From CAZAEL01 sp964484135 (GTDB taxonomy: Bacteria; Elusimicrobiota; Elusimicrobia; FEN-1173), in NCBI GenBank assembly GCA_964484135.1, contig CAZAEL010000036.1, positions 1-23,130 on the forward strand: a DNA stretch of 23,130 nt, read 5' to 3'. This document shows, in pieces, positions 16,068-23,080 of the stretch (positions are counted from its first letter, which is position 1; every line of letters begins with the position of its first letter). A program made the translations under genes and the position numbers. Under the pieces are notes generated by a model that searched no databases, had not been told where the DNA came from, and saw only the letters and a program-made list of their open reading frames with translations.

Positions 16068-17453
16068 TCAGCCTTTCTCCTGCAAAAGAGGTTCAAACAC
16101 CTTTTCCAACTGAACGCCGCGGGACGCCTTGAAGAGCACGGCCGTCCCGGGCGCCAGCGCCTTTTCCAGGGCCGCCCGCAGGGCCTCGTGGGTCTCGAAG
16201 GCCTCGAAGGAGCCCCGCCCGCCCGCCTTGGAAAACCCTTCCCTCACCCAGGCCCCTTCACCGCCCAAAAAGTAAACGCCGTCCAGGGCCAGCGACGCCA
16301 GACGTTCTCCCAAAAGAGCGTGTTCCGCCTGCGTCGCGGGCCCCAGCTCCTTCATGCTCCCCAGGACCGCGACCTTGCGGCGGCCGGAATAAGCGCGCGC
16401 AAAGCTGTCCAGGGAGGCCGACATGGAGCTGGGGTTGGCGTTGTACGCGTCCAGCAAAAAGAGCACGCCGTCCCCCCGTTCCCGGACCTGCATCCGCAGG
16501 GGCGGCGGGACGAAGCTCGCCAGGCCCTGCACGATGGCGTCCACCGGGATCCCTTCCCAGGCCGCCACCGCGGCCGCGGCCAGGGCGTTGGACACGTTGA
16601 ACAGGCCGGGCACCGGCAGCCGCGTCTCGCGCCGGACCCCCCCCACCATCAGATCGAAAACCGTCTCCGGGTCCTGCCGGACGTTCTCCGCCCGCACGTC
16701 CGCCCTCTCCGAGAACCCGAAGGTCGCGACGGAGCAGGCCAGCCGCCCCCCGCGGGCCATGAGGCGGGGATCGTCCGCGTTGAGGATCGCCAGCCCCTCC
16801 TTGGGCAGGAACGCGGCCAGTTCCCACTTGGCCTCCAGGACGCCTTCCAGGCTGCCGAAGAATTCCAGGTGGGCCTGGCCCACGTTGGTGATCACGCCCA
16901 CGCCGGGCTCCGCCAGGGACGCCAGGCGCGCGATCTCCCCTTTTTGCGAGGCGCCCATCTCCAGGACCGCGTGGGTGTGCCCTTCCTCCAGCTCCAAAAG
17001 CATGAGCGGCAGGCCGATCTGGCTGTTCAAATTGCCGCGCGTGGCCAGCACCCGGCGCCCGGACGCGGCCAGGACGTGCGCCAACATCTCCTTGGTGGTG
17101 GTCTTGCCGTTGCTGCCCGTGATCCCGGTCACGCGCACCGAAGAACGCCGGCGACGGGCCTGGCCCGCCTGCTGCAGGGCCTTCAAGGTGTCGGGCACCC
17201 GCAGACAAGCGACCTCCGGAGGCGACCCCGCGACCGCGTCGGACACCACCAAACCCGCCGCGCCCCTGGTCAGGGCGTCTTTCACGAAAGAATGTCCGTC
17301 CCGGACCCCGCCCTTGAGGGCGACGAAACAGTCGCCCTTCCGGACGGACCGGGAATCGACGACCAGGCGGGCCGGCCTGGCGGACGGATCGCCGCCCGAC
17401 AGGCGGCCGCCCGTCACCGAGGCCAGTTCCGCGAAGGTAAAAGGAAAGGTCAT
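16068..17453 (-). CDS. murF: UDP-N-acetylmuramoyl-tripeptide-D-alanyl-D-alanine ligase
   Basis: Adds the D-Ala-D-Ala dipeptide to the UDP-MurNAc-tripeptide, completing the cytoplasmic pentapeptide precursor. The 461-residue protein has the Mur ligase three-domain layout: an N-terminal UDP-binding domain (DSRSVRKGDCFVALKG, 33-48), the P-loop GSNGKTTTK (113-121), NLNSQIGLPLMLLELEEG (141-158), the central NVGQAHLEFFGSLEGV (190-205), and DAYNANPSSM in the C-terminal domain, typical of MurF. The ATG overlaps the murE stop by 4 bp (ATGA), so translation is probably coupled. Confidence 0.97.
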   Translation of the reverse strand: MTFPFTFAELASVTGGRLSGGDPSARPARLVVDSRSVRKGDCFVALKGGVRDGHSFVKDALTRGAAGLVVSDAVAGSPPEVACLRVPDTLKALQQAGQARRRRSSVRVTGITGSNGKTTTKEMLAHVLAASGRRVLATRGNLNSQIGLPLMLLELEEGHTHAVLEMGASQKGEIARLASLAEPGVGVITNVGQAHLEFFGSLEGVLEAKWELAAFLPKEGLAILNADDPRLMARGGRLACSVATFGFSERADVRAENVRQDPETVFDLMVGGVRRETRLPVPGLFNVSNALAAAAVAAWEGIPVDAIVQGLASFVPPPLRMQVRERGDGVLFLLDAYNANPSSMSASLDSFARAYSGRRKVAVLGSMKELGPATQAEHALLGERLASLALDGVYFLGGEGAWVREGFSKAGGRGSFEAFETHEALRAALEKALAPGTAVLFKASRGVQLEKVFEPLLQEKG

Positions 17454-18937
17454 CCCATCTCCGACAAAAGCGCCCGCGCCGTTTCCCGGTCGTCGAAATG
17501 CACGGTGCGGTCTTTGAAAATCTGGTAGGTCTCATGGCCCTTTCCCGCCAAAAGGACCACGTCCCCGGGCCGCGCCGATTTCAGGGCCCTGGCGATGGCC
17601 TCGGCCCGGTCCGCCACGATCTCGTAGTGGGAGGCGCCGGCGCGGCGGATGCCCACCTCGATGTCCAGGGCGATCCGCGCCGGGTCCTCGGAGCGCGGGT
17701 TGTCGGACGTCACGATCACGCGGTCGGAAAGCTTCACCGCCACCTCTCCCATGAGGGGCCTCTTGGTCCTGTCCCGGTCCCCGCCGCAGCCGAACACGGT
17801 GATCAACCTCCCCTGGGTCAGCGGGCGGAGCGCGCCCAGCACGTTCTTCAGGGCGTCGTCCGTGTGGGCGTAATCCACGAACACGCTGAACGGAAGGGGA
17901 CGGGCCCCCTCCACTTTTTCCAGGCGTCCCGGCACGCCCTTCAACCCCTCCAGGCCCCGCCGCACCGTCTCCTGGGGAACGCCCAGGGCCAGGGCCGCGC
18001 CGCCGGCCGCCAGGGCGTTGTACACGTTGTGCCGGCCCACCAGGCCGATCCGGCAGGGGAAGGACCCCTGCGGCGTGCGGAGCAGGAATTCGGTCTTGTC
18101 GGCGGTCAGGGAGAGGTCGGAGGCCGTCAGCTGGGCGGAGGGTCCCAGCCCGTAGGTCAAGGCCTCGGTCCGGAGGCGCGCCAGCAGCTTTTCCGACCAG
18201 GCATCGTCCCGGTTGATTATAGCACATCGGCGGCGGGCGCCCGTCGGACCCGGGGGCGAGTCGGCCAACAGGTCGAAGAGCCTGGCCTTGGCCTCGAAGT
18301 AGCTTTCCATGTCCTTGTGAAAATCCAGGTGGTCCCGGGTGAGGTTGGTGAACACGGCCGCGGCGAAGGACACGTCCTCCACCCGCCGCAGGGACAGGGC
18401 GTGGCTGGACACCTCCATGGCCACGTGCGTGACCCCCTCGTCCCTCATCCGGGCCAGGATCCTCTGCACGTCGGCGGACAGCGGCGTGGTGTTGGGCGCG
18501 GGCTCCTTCCGGTCCGCCCAGCGGTACTCCACGGTGCCCATGACGCCCGGCGGGAACCCCGCTTCGCGAAAAATGCTTTCCAAGAGGTACGTGACGGTGG
18601 TCTTGCCGTTGGTCCCGGTCACGCCCACCACGTTCAGGGCCCGCGACGGATGCCCGTAAAACCGGGCGGCGACGGGAGAAAGCGCCTCCAGGGTGGAGGG
18701 GACCACGGCCACGGGGACGGGAAGGGGCAGGGGGCGTTCCGCCAGGACCGCGGCGGCCCCGGCCCGGACCACCGCTTCGGCGTGGTCGTGTCCGTCCTGT
18801 TTTTGCCCCTTCAAGGCCACGAAGAGATCCCCCGGCCGGACGCGGCGGGAATCGGTGCAAATCCCCTGGACCGCGGCGTCCGCCGCGGGCCCCGTCCATT
18901 GACAGGCGATGCCTTCCAAAAGGGCCTTGAAGTTCAT
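17450..18937 (-). CDS. murE: UDP-N-acetylmuramoyl-L-alanyl-D-glutamate-2,6-diaminopimelate ligase
   Basis: Adds the third stem residue. The DNPR motif (412-415, in TSDNPRSED) is the signature of meso-diaminopimelate-specific enzymes, so the cell wall is probably mDAP type. The 495 residues include TDSRRVRPGDLFVALKG (28-44), the P-loop GTNGKTT (108-114), EVSSHAL (175-181), NLTRDHLDFH (198-207) and the KAR triplet (217-219) with the lysine that is carbamylated in Mur ligases. The ATG at 18937 overlaps the ftsI stop (ATGA). The frame stays open upstream antisense-like through ftsI, but that part is not MurE. Confidence 0.97.
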   Translation of the reverse strand: MNFKALLEGIACQWTGPAADAAVQGICTDSRRVRPGDLFVALKGQKQDGHDHAEAVVRAGAAAVLAERPLPLPVPVAVVPSTLEALSPVAARFYGHPSRALNVVGVTGTNGKTTVTYLLESIFREAGFPPGVMGTVEYRWADRKEPAPNTTPLSADVQRILARMRDEGVTHVAMEVSSHALSLRRVEDVSFAAAVFTNLTRDHLDFHKDMESYFEAKARLFDLLADSPPGPTGARRRCAIINRDDAWSEKLLARLRTEALTYGLGPSAQLTASDLSLTADKTEFLLRTPQGSFPCRIGLVGRHNVYNALAAGGAALALGVPQETVRRGLEGLKGVPGRLEKVEGARPLPFSVFVDYAHTDDALKNVLGALRPLTQGRLITVFGCGGDRDRTKRPLMGEVAVKLSDRVIVTSDNPRSEDPARIALDIEVGIRRAGASHYEIVADRAEAIARALKSARPGDVVLLAGKGHETYQIFKDRTVHFDDRETARALLSEMG

Positions 18938-20655
18938 AAGGGGCGTCCGACCGCCTTTCCGCGCCGGCTGGCCAGACGCATGTCCCCGCGGTCGGAGGGA
19001 ACCCCCAGGTAGGTCATGGCGTGCCAGGCCACGTTCCGGAAAACGGGCCCCGCGTTGTATCCCCCCCAGGAGACGCCCTGGGGCTCGTCGTACACCACCA
19101 CGATGGTCAGGCGCGGCTGCCCCGCCGGCACGAAGCCGCAAAAGGACGCGATGAAACGGTCCGGCGAGTACCGGCCCGTCTTCGGGTCCACCTTCTGGGC
19201 GGTGCCGGTCTTGCCGGCCACGGTCCAGCCCTCCAGGAGGGCGTCGTGCCCCGTGCCCCGCGTCACCACGCCCTGCAGCATCTTCTTGAGCGTCTCCGAC
19301 GTGCCGGGGGACATCACCCGGCGCACCGCGGTGGACGGCGGCCAGGACCGCGTCTCCCCGGAGGAGCTCCGCGCCTCCTTCAACAACCGGGGCTCCAAAA
19401 GCGTCCCCCCGTTGGCCACCGCGCTGTACGCGCCCGCCAGCTGCAGGGCGGTCACCCCCACCTCCTGGCCGAAGCTCATGACCGGCAGCGTCACCCCGCT
19501 CCACCGCCACAGGGGACGCACGAGCCCCGCGCTCTCCCCCGGAATCTCGGAGCCCGTGAAGGAACCGAACCCGAAGGCGCGCACATACCTGTAAAACTTC
19601 TCCTTGCCCAAGCGCAGGCTCACCTTGGCGAAGCCGATGTTGGAGGACCTCTCCATCACCTGGGCGAAGGTCAACACGTTCTCCTTGGTGTGGTCGTGGA
19701 TGCGGATGTCGGCGTAGGCCCAATCCCCGTTCTCGCAATCAAAAGTCTCCTCCGCCCGAACCGCCTTCTCCTCCAGGGCCGCGGCCGCGGCCACGATCTT
19801 GAAGGTGGAGCCCGGCTCGAACACCCACTGCGCGAAAGGGATGGACAAATCGGCGGGATGGGAAGGCGCGTCCTCGCCGTCGAGCGCGCGGGGACCGCTG
19901 GCCACGGCCAAAATCTCGCCGGTCCAGGGGTCCTGGACCAGGATCAGCCCGGCCTTGGCGCGGGACCGTTTCAGGCCCCATTCCAGCTCCCGTTCCGCCA
20001 TGTACTGCAGGGTCCGGTCCAGGGTCAACCGCAGCCAGCTTCCTTCCCCCTCTTCCGCGGGAGCGGACGCCAGGCTGACGCCCGCGCCCTTGCCGTCCCG
20101 CAGGGAACGACGGGCGGGACGGGGATCCGTCAGCCAGCCGTCGAACATCTGCTCCAGCCCGGACAGGCCGCGGCCCTCGTTGCCCACGTATCCGAGAAGG
20201 GGGGTGGCCATCCCGCCGTTGGGGTAAAAACGGCGGTACTCCCACTTCACGCCGATCCCCAGCAGGTTGGCCTTTTCCACGGCCCGGGCGTTTTCCACCG
20301 GCAGGAAGCGTTTCAGCCACAGGAAGGAACCGGGGGCGCGCCGGATTTTTTCCGCCAACTCGCGGGCCGAAATCCCCAACAAAGGGGAGAGGCGTTCCGC
20401 CGCGGACTCCGGATGCCGCAGGAGGGTGGGGTCCGCGTAGCAGGACCCCACGCGCGCCGACTCCGCCAGCACCCGGCCCTCCCGGTCCAGGATGGGGCCG
20501 CGGCGGGGCGCCTCCACCACCCAGCGCTGCGACTGGCTCTCCGCCCGCGCCAGAAGCTCCCGGTGCCGCCACAACTGCAGGTAAGCCAGCCTCGAGAGGA
20601 CCAGACCGAAGCCCAAAAACAGGAGGAACTGGACCAAACGGAAACGGTATTTCAT
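18934..20655 (-). CDS. ftsI: Peptidoglycan D,D-transpeptidase, class B penicillin-binding protein of the divisome
   Basis: Cross-links septal peptidoglycan together with FtsW. The 573-residue protein has a very short cytoplasmic tail, one N-terminal membrane segment (about 7-28), RRGPILDREGRVLA (51-64) opening the dimerisation domain, and a transpeptidase domain with the acyl-enzyme motif STFK (Ser283-Lys286), SSN (337-339) and KTGT (482-485). There is no PASTA domain at the C-terminus, which fits FtsI rather than the SpoVD type. The ATG at 20655 overlaps the stop of a possible 22-codon reading frame and has no clear Shine-Dalgarno of its own. The stop overlaps murE by 4 bp. Confidence 0.96.
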   Translation of the reverse strand: MKYRFRLVQFLLFLGFGLVLSRLAYLQLWRHRELLARAESQSQRWVVEAPRRGPILDREGRVLAESARVGSCYADPTLLRHPESAAERLSPLLGISARELAEKIRRAPGSFLWLKRFLPVENARAVEKANLLGIGVKWEYRRFYPNGGMATPLLGYVGNEGRGLSGLEQMFDGWLTDPRPARRSLRDGKGAGVSLASAPAEEGEGSWLRLTLDRTLQYMAERELEWGLKRSRAKAGLILVQDPWTGEILAVASGPRALDGEDAPSHPADLSIPFAQWVFEPGSTFKIVAAAAALEEKAVRAEETFDCENGDWAYADIRIHDHTKENVLTFAQVMERSSNIGFAKVSLRLGKEKFYRYVRAFGFGSFTGSEIPGESAGLVRPLWRWSGVTLPVMSFGQEVGVTALQLAGAYSAVANGGTLLEPRLLKEARSSSGETRSWPPSTAVRRVMSPGTSETLKKMLQGVVTRGTGHDALLEGWTVAGKTGTAQKVDPKTGRYSPDRFIASFCGFVPAGQPRLTIVVVYDEPQGVSWGGYNAGPVFRNVAWHAMTYLGVPSDRGDMRLASRRGKAVGRPL

Positions 20656-20720
20656 AAGAAACGATTGGGCACTTCTAGTAACAAGGGCAGGCTGCGAGGG
20701 CGTTCCGGAGCGGTCTTCAT
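20652..20720 (-). CDS. Possible 22-codon leader reading frame between ftsL and ftsI
   Basis: This frame fills most of the 83-bp ftsL-ftsI spacer. It starts at ATG 20720, encodes MKTAPERPRSLP and ten more residues, and its TGA overlaps the ftsI ATG (ATGA), as at the two neighbouring downstream junctions. No homology is recognised and there is no strong Shine-Dalgarno. It could be a coupling cistron, a trace of an older longer FtsI tail, or chance. Confidence 0.25.
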   Translation of the reverse strand: MKTAPERPRSLPLLLEVPNRFL

Positions 20721-20738
20721 GGGAAGCTCAGCGCGGTC

Positions 20739-21032
20739 TCAATTCTCGGGCAGGAGGACGATCTGGGAAGGGTCCGGCACGCCGAGGCGGAAACGGTTTT
20801 TCCCCAAATCGTCCAGACGGGAAAGGGAAAGGCTCTTCTGAAGGCGCTGGTCCAGGACCTGCTCCGTTTTTTCCAGATCGTCCAGCTTCTGGCGGAGTTC
20901 CTGGGTCCTGTAACCCCACCGCACCGCCTGGATCTGGAACCAGGCCGTGGTCAGCAGGAACAGGACCGCCGCGCTCACGCCGGTGGTCGCGAACAGGGAC
21001 AGCCGTTTCCAGGTCAGGGGGAACGGAAACAT
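20739..21032 (-). CDS. ftsL: Cell division protein FtsL (FtsL-like bitopic divisome protein)
   Basis: A 97-residue bitopic protein: about 11 cytoplasmic residues, one membrane segment (about 12-33), then a polar helical stretch (about 38-75) with heptad-like leucines suggesting the coiled coil by which FtsL pairs with FtsB and FtsQ. FtsL sequences are poorly conserved, so the call rests on topology, size and its place between rsmH and ftsI. The ATG at 21032 has GGAG 7 nt upstream. Unlike most dcw genes, it is preceded by a 532-bp spacer. Confidence 0.85.
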   Translation of the reverse strand: MFPFPLTWKRLSLFATTGVSAAVLFLLTTAWFQIQAVRWGYRTQELRQKLDDLEKTEQVLDQRLQKSLSLSRLDDLGKNRFRLGVPDPSQIVLLPEN

Positions 21033-21117
21033 CGGTTCTCCAGAATGTCGAGGACGTCTCCGAAAAAGGAGGGACGGGGGGAAGGTTCCGACGATGACCG
21101 GCGACAGCGGCCAATCA

Positions 21118-21158
21118 GGATGGGCGAGGGGGAAGACGTATCTTCCCCCTCGCCATCC
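21118..21158. other. Strong hairpin upstream of ftsL
   Basis: A perfect 14-bp stem (21123-21136 with 21141-21154, arm GGCGAGGGGGAAGA) closes a 4-nt loop CGTA. It extends by four more pairs (GGAT/ATCC) past a single bulged G. Neither strand has a following U-tract, so it does not look like a standard intrinsic terminator. It lies about 86 bp before the ftsL ATG. An RNA stability, processing or attenuation element is possible. Confidence 0.7.
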
Positions 21159-21187
21159 TGGGTTGTCGTTCGTGATGTCAAAAGGGC

Positions 21188-21213
21188 GGGTGTCCCGCCG
21201 AGTAAGACACCCA
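21188..21213. repeat. Palindromic intergenic repeat, copy 1
   Basis: The stem GGGTGTC/GACACCC encloses an 11-nt loop CCGCCGAGTAA. The 26-bp unit is identical to copy 2 at 21504-21529 and in the same orientation. Similarity extends on both sides (TCAAA-GGG before, a pyrimidine/purine-rich ACC-CC after). It resembles a REP-type element. Confidence 0.75.
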
Positions 21214-21503
21214 TACCCCCAAATTCAATGGACATGTCCTTCCTGAAGACGTCCGCCCCGCATCCCTTGCGAGAGCGAAACCGCTCCCTCCAGGCCCGTG
21301 AAGCGGGGGACGGTCTCCCCCGCCCGAAATCTTCCACCGCGCCATGAACCCACGGGCTCGCCCCGTGGTCCGGCCGCGGAACCATTCGTTCCTCCCCCTG
21401 TGACGGGTCTCTCCGCGCGGGCGCACGGCCCGCCGCCTCGGTCCTTCGTCAACCTCCGCCCCCGGTCTCCATGACCGAAGGGCCGCTTCCTTCAAAGGGG
21501 GGT

Positions 21504-21529
21504 GGGTGTCCCGCCGAGTAAGACACCCA
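21504..21529. repeat. Palindromic intergenic repeat, copy 2
   Basis: Identical to copy 1 over 26 bp, in direct orientation, 316 bp away. It sits 35 bp past the rsmH stop, so the two copies bracket most of the spacer. Confidence 0.75.
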
Positions 21530-21564
21530 CACCGCCGATCCTTAAAATCTTTTTCCGGGCCCCC

Positions 21565-22446
21565 TCAGCCTTCCTTCTCGAAGACCCGCAGCTTCGCGCT
21601 GCGACTGCGGGGGTTCCGCTCCAACTCCTCCGGGCCCGGCGCGACCGGGGACCGCGTCACGGCCCGCATGCGCTTCCACGCCGCGCCCTCCGCCGCCCGC
21701 TTGACGATCCTGTCCTCCGTGGAATGGAAGGAGATGACCGCCAGCCTTCCGCCGGGCTTCAGGAACAGGGGCGCCTTGCCCAAAAATTCTCTCAACGACT
21801 CCATCTCCCGGTTCACGGCCAGGCGAAGGGCCAGGAAGACCCGCGTGGCCGGGTGGGTCGCGCCCCACCGGGGAAGGACTTTTTCCAGACCGCGCTCCAG
21901 GTCCGCGGTGGTGCGCCACTGCCCCGCGCCTTCCAGGAGGAAACGGGCCAGCCTTTTGGCCTGACGTCCCTCCCCCGCCTCGGACAACCGTTCCGCCAGT
22001 TCCTCCGGAAGCGCCCTCTGCAGGTAGCTCAGGGCGGTTTCCCCCTGGGAACGGTCCATCCGCATGTCCAGGGGCCCCTCCCGCTGGAAGCTGAAGCCGC
22101 GCGCCGGGTCGTCCAGCTGCAGGGACGAAACGCCCAGATCGGCCAGGATGCCGTCCAGCTTTTCCTCCCTCAAGGACGGCAACCGCTCATCCAGCCTGGC
22201 GAAGTTCCCGTGGACCAGGCGCACGCGCCCGCCGAAGACCGACAGCCGTTCGGCGGCCCGCGCCAGGGCCTCTCCGTCCCGGTCCATCCCCCACAAACGC
22301 CCGTCCGGCGCGCTCAACCGGAGGATTTCGGCGGCATGGCCGCCCAGCCCCACGGTGGCGTCCAGATAGACCCCCCCGGACCGGGGCCGGAGGGCCTCCA
22401 CCGCCGGCCCGAGCAGGACCGGGGCATGGACGAAAGGATCAGTCAA
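21565..22446 (-). CDS. rsmH: 16S rRNA (cytosine(1402)-N(4))-methyltransferase
   Basis: Methylates N4 of C1402 in the 16S rRNA P-site using S-adenosylmethionine. The 293-residue length is slightly short but complete. Motifs: HAPVLL near the N-terminus, SAM-binding DATVGLGGHA (29-38), HGNFARLD (79-86), ILADLGVSSLQLDDPARGFS (100-119), LDMRMD (126-131), HPATRVFLALRLAVNREM (198-215), SFHSTEDRIVK (239-249) and a basic C-terminus. No in-frame ATG or GTG lies before TTG 22446. A six-codon frame from ATG 22459 ends across this TTG; a one-base indel would join it to RsmH, so the exact start is open. Confidence 0.95.
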   Translation of the reverse strand: MTDPFVHAPVLLGPAVEALRPRSGGVYLDATVGLGGHAAEILRLSAPDGRLWGMDRDGEALARAAERLSVFGGRVRLVHGNFARLDERLPSLREEKLDGILADLGVSSLQLDDPARGFSFQREGPLDMRMDRSQGETALSYLQRALPEELAERLSEAGEGRQAKRLARFLLEGAGQWRTTADLERGLEKVLPRWGATHPATRVFLALRLAVNREMESLREFLGKAPLFLKPGGRLAVISFHSTEDRIVKRAAEGAAWKRMRAVTRSPVAPGPEELERNPRSRSAKLRVFEKEG

Positions 22447-22493
22447 AGAACCGGGCCATCGACGCGACGCGGCGAGACGGCCGCCTGTTTCTG

Positions 22494-22919
22494 CTACAAA
22501 TCAATCTGCTCCGCGATGCGCGACGCCTCGCGCTCAGCGGACCGCCGGTAGCCTTTCCAGCGCTCCAAGGACCAAATCTCGATGTGGGTGTCCATCCCGA
22601 TGATCATGACCTCTTTTCGGATGCCGGCGTATTGCCCGAGCGATTCGGGGACCAAGAGGCGCCCCTGTCCATCCACGTCCGACAGCGTCGCTCCAGAAAT
22701 CAAAAGTCGTTTGAACGCCCGCGCCTGCGTCTTGTTGGCGACCGGCAAGCCTTGCAACTTCTCGAGCAGCTTTTTCCATGCGGCCTCCGTATAGAGCGAC
22801 AGACACCCTTCCAAACCCCGCGTCAGAACAAAACGCCTTTGAGAGCCTCTCAGCCGAGCCGGAAGAAAGACGCGGCGTTTCCCATCCAGCGCGTGCCGAT
22901 ACTCGCCGCCCAAAAACAT
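22494..22919 (-). CDS. mraZ: Transcriptional regulator MraZ
   Basis: First gene of the dcw cluster. MraZ is an AbrB-fold oligomeric DNA-binding protein that, in characterised bacteria, represses its own promoter by binding short GTGGG-like repeats. The 141-residue protein has the two swapped-hairpin halves, each with a D-x-x-x-R type signature: DGKRRVFLPARLR (12-24) and DVDGQGRLLVPESL (about 81-94). The ATG at 22919 lies after an A-rich stretch with GGGGG about 12 nt upstream. Five repeat boxes sit between its predicted transcript start and the start codon, supporting autoregulation. Confidence 0.96.
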   Translation of the reverse strand: MFLGGEYRHALDGKRRVFLPARLRGSQRRFVLTRGLEGCLSLYTEAAWKKLLEKLQGLPVANKTQARAFKRLLISGATLSDVDGQGRLLVPESLGQYAGIRKEVMIIGMDTHIEIWSLERWKGYRRSAEREASRIAEQIDL

Positions 22920-22927
22920 TTTTTTCT

Positions 22928-22977
22928 TTCCCCCACAATCCTACACTATTCACCACTGTTCCCCACTTTTCACCACT
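22928..22977 (-). promoter_or_regulatory. MraZ-box array, five 10-bp direct repeats
   Basis: Read on the minus strand the repeats are AGTGGTGAAA, AGTGGGGAAC, AGTGGTGAAT, AGTGTAGGAT and TGTGGGGGAA, end to end with a strict 10-bp period. The period equals about one helical turn, which fits a ring-like MraZ oligomer binding one DNA face. The array begins just after the predicted transcript start, and the last unit overlaps the mraZ ribosome binding region. Confidence 0.8.
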
Positions 22978-22985
22978 GTGCCTTA

Positions 22986-23014
22986 AATATACCAACCGCC
23001 TTTTTTGATGTCAA
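22986..23014 (-). promoter_or_regulatory. Main promoter of the dcw cluster (PmraZ)
   Basis: TTGACA (23009-23014), a 17-bp spacer and TATATT (22986-22991) make a near-consensus sigma70 promoter, with A-rich sequence upstream that may act as an UP element. Predicted +1 is near 22979. It is the strongest promoter candidate in the window. Confidence 0.85.
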
Positions 23015-23052
23015 GTGTTTTTTTAAATAATTTCGGATTTTTTCCGGGCGGG

Positions 23053-23080
23053 GGCGGGAAGCGGTTTTTCCCGCCGTTTT
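23053..23080. terminator. Possible hairpin terminator upstream of the dcw promoter
   Basis: The stem GGCGGGAA/TTCCCGCC (23053-23060, 23068-23075) has a 7-nt loop and, on the plus strand, is followed by GTTTT. The U-tract is short and no plus-strand gene ends nearby within the window, so its role is uncertain. The remaining sequence to 23130 holds no gene I can support. Confidence 0.3.

Larger units (their letters stand above)
21033..21564. other. 532-bp non-coding, hairpin-rich spacer between rsmH and ftsL
   Basis: I find no supportable gene here. The region carries many inverted repeats: a long hairpin at 21118-21158; GAGCG/CGCTC (21273-21286); GCGGGGGA/TCCCCCGC (about 21303-21323); CCACGGG/CCCGTGG (21350-21368); and GCGGGC/GCCCGC (near 21420). 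Two copies of a 26-bp palindromic repeat lie at 21188-21213 and 21504-21529. Short minus-strand frames of about 100 codons cross it but look low-complexity and unlike any family I know. Confidence 0.7.

Noticed and set aside
17450..19738. 762-codon version of MurE extending into ftsI
   Set aside because: The extra N-terminal part overlaps the ftsI catalytic domain in another frame and is Gly/Arg-rich. The ATG at 18937 with ATGA overlap gives a normal MurE.
19021..20841. 606-codon plus-strand frame opposite ftsI
   Set aside because: Low-complexity antisense shadow of a fully motif-supported transpeptidase gene.
21178..21495. 105-codon minus-strand frame in the rsmH-ftsL spacer
   Set aside because: It runs across hairpins and a repeat copy, is Arg/Gly-rich, has no ribosome binding site and resembles nothing known to me.
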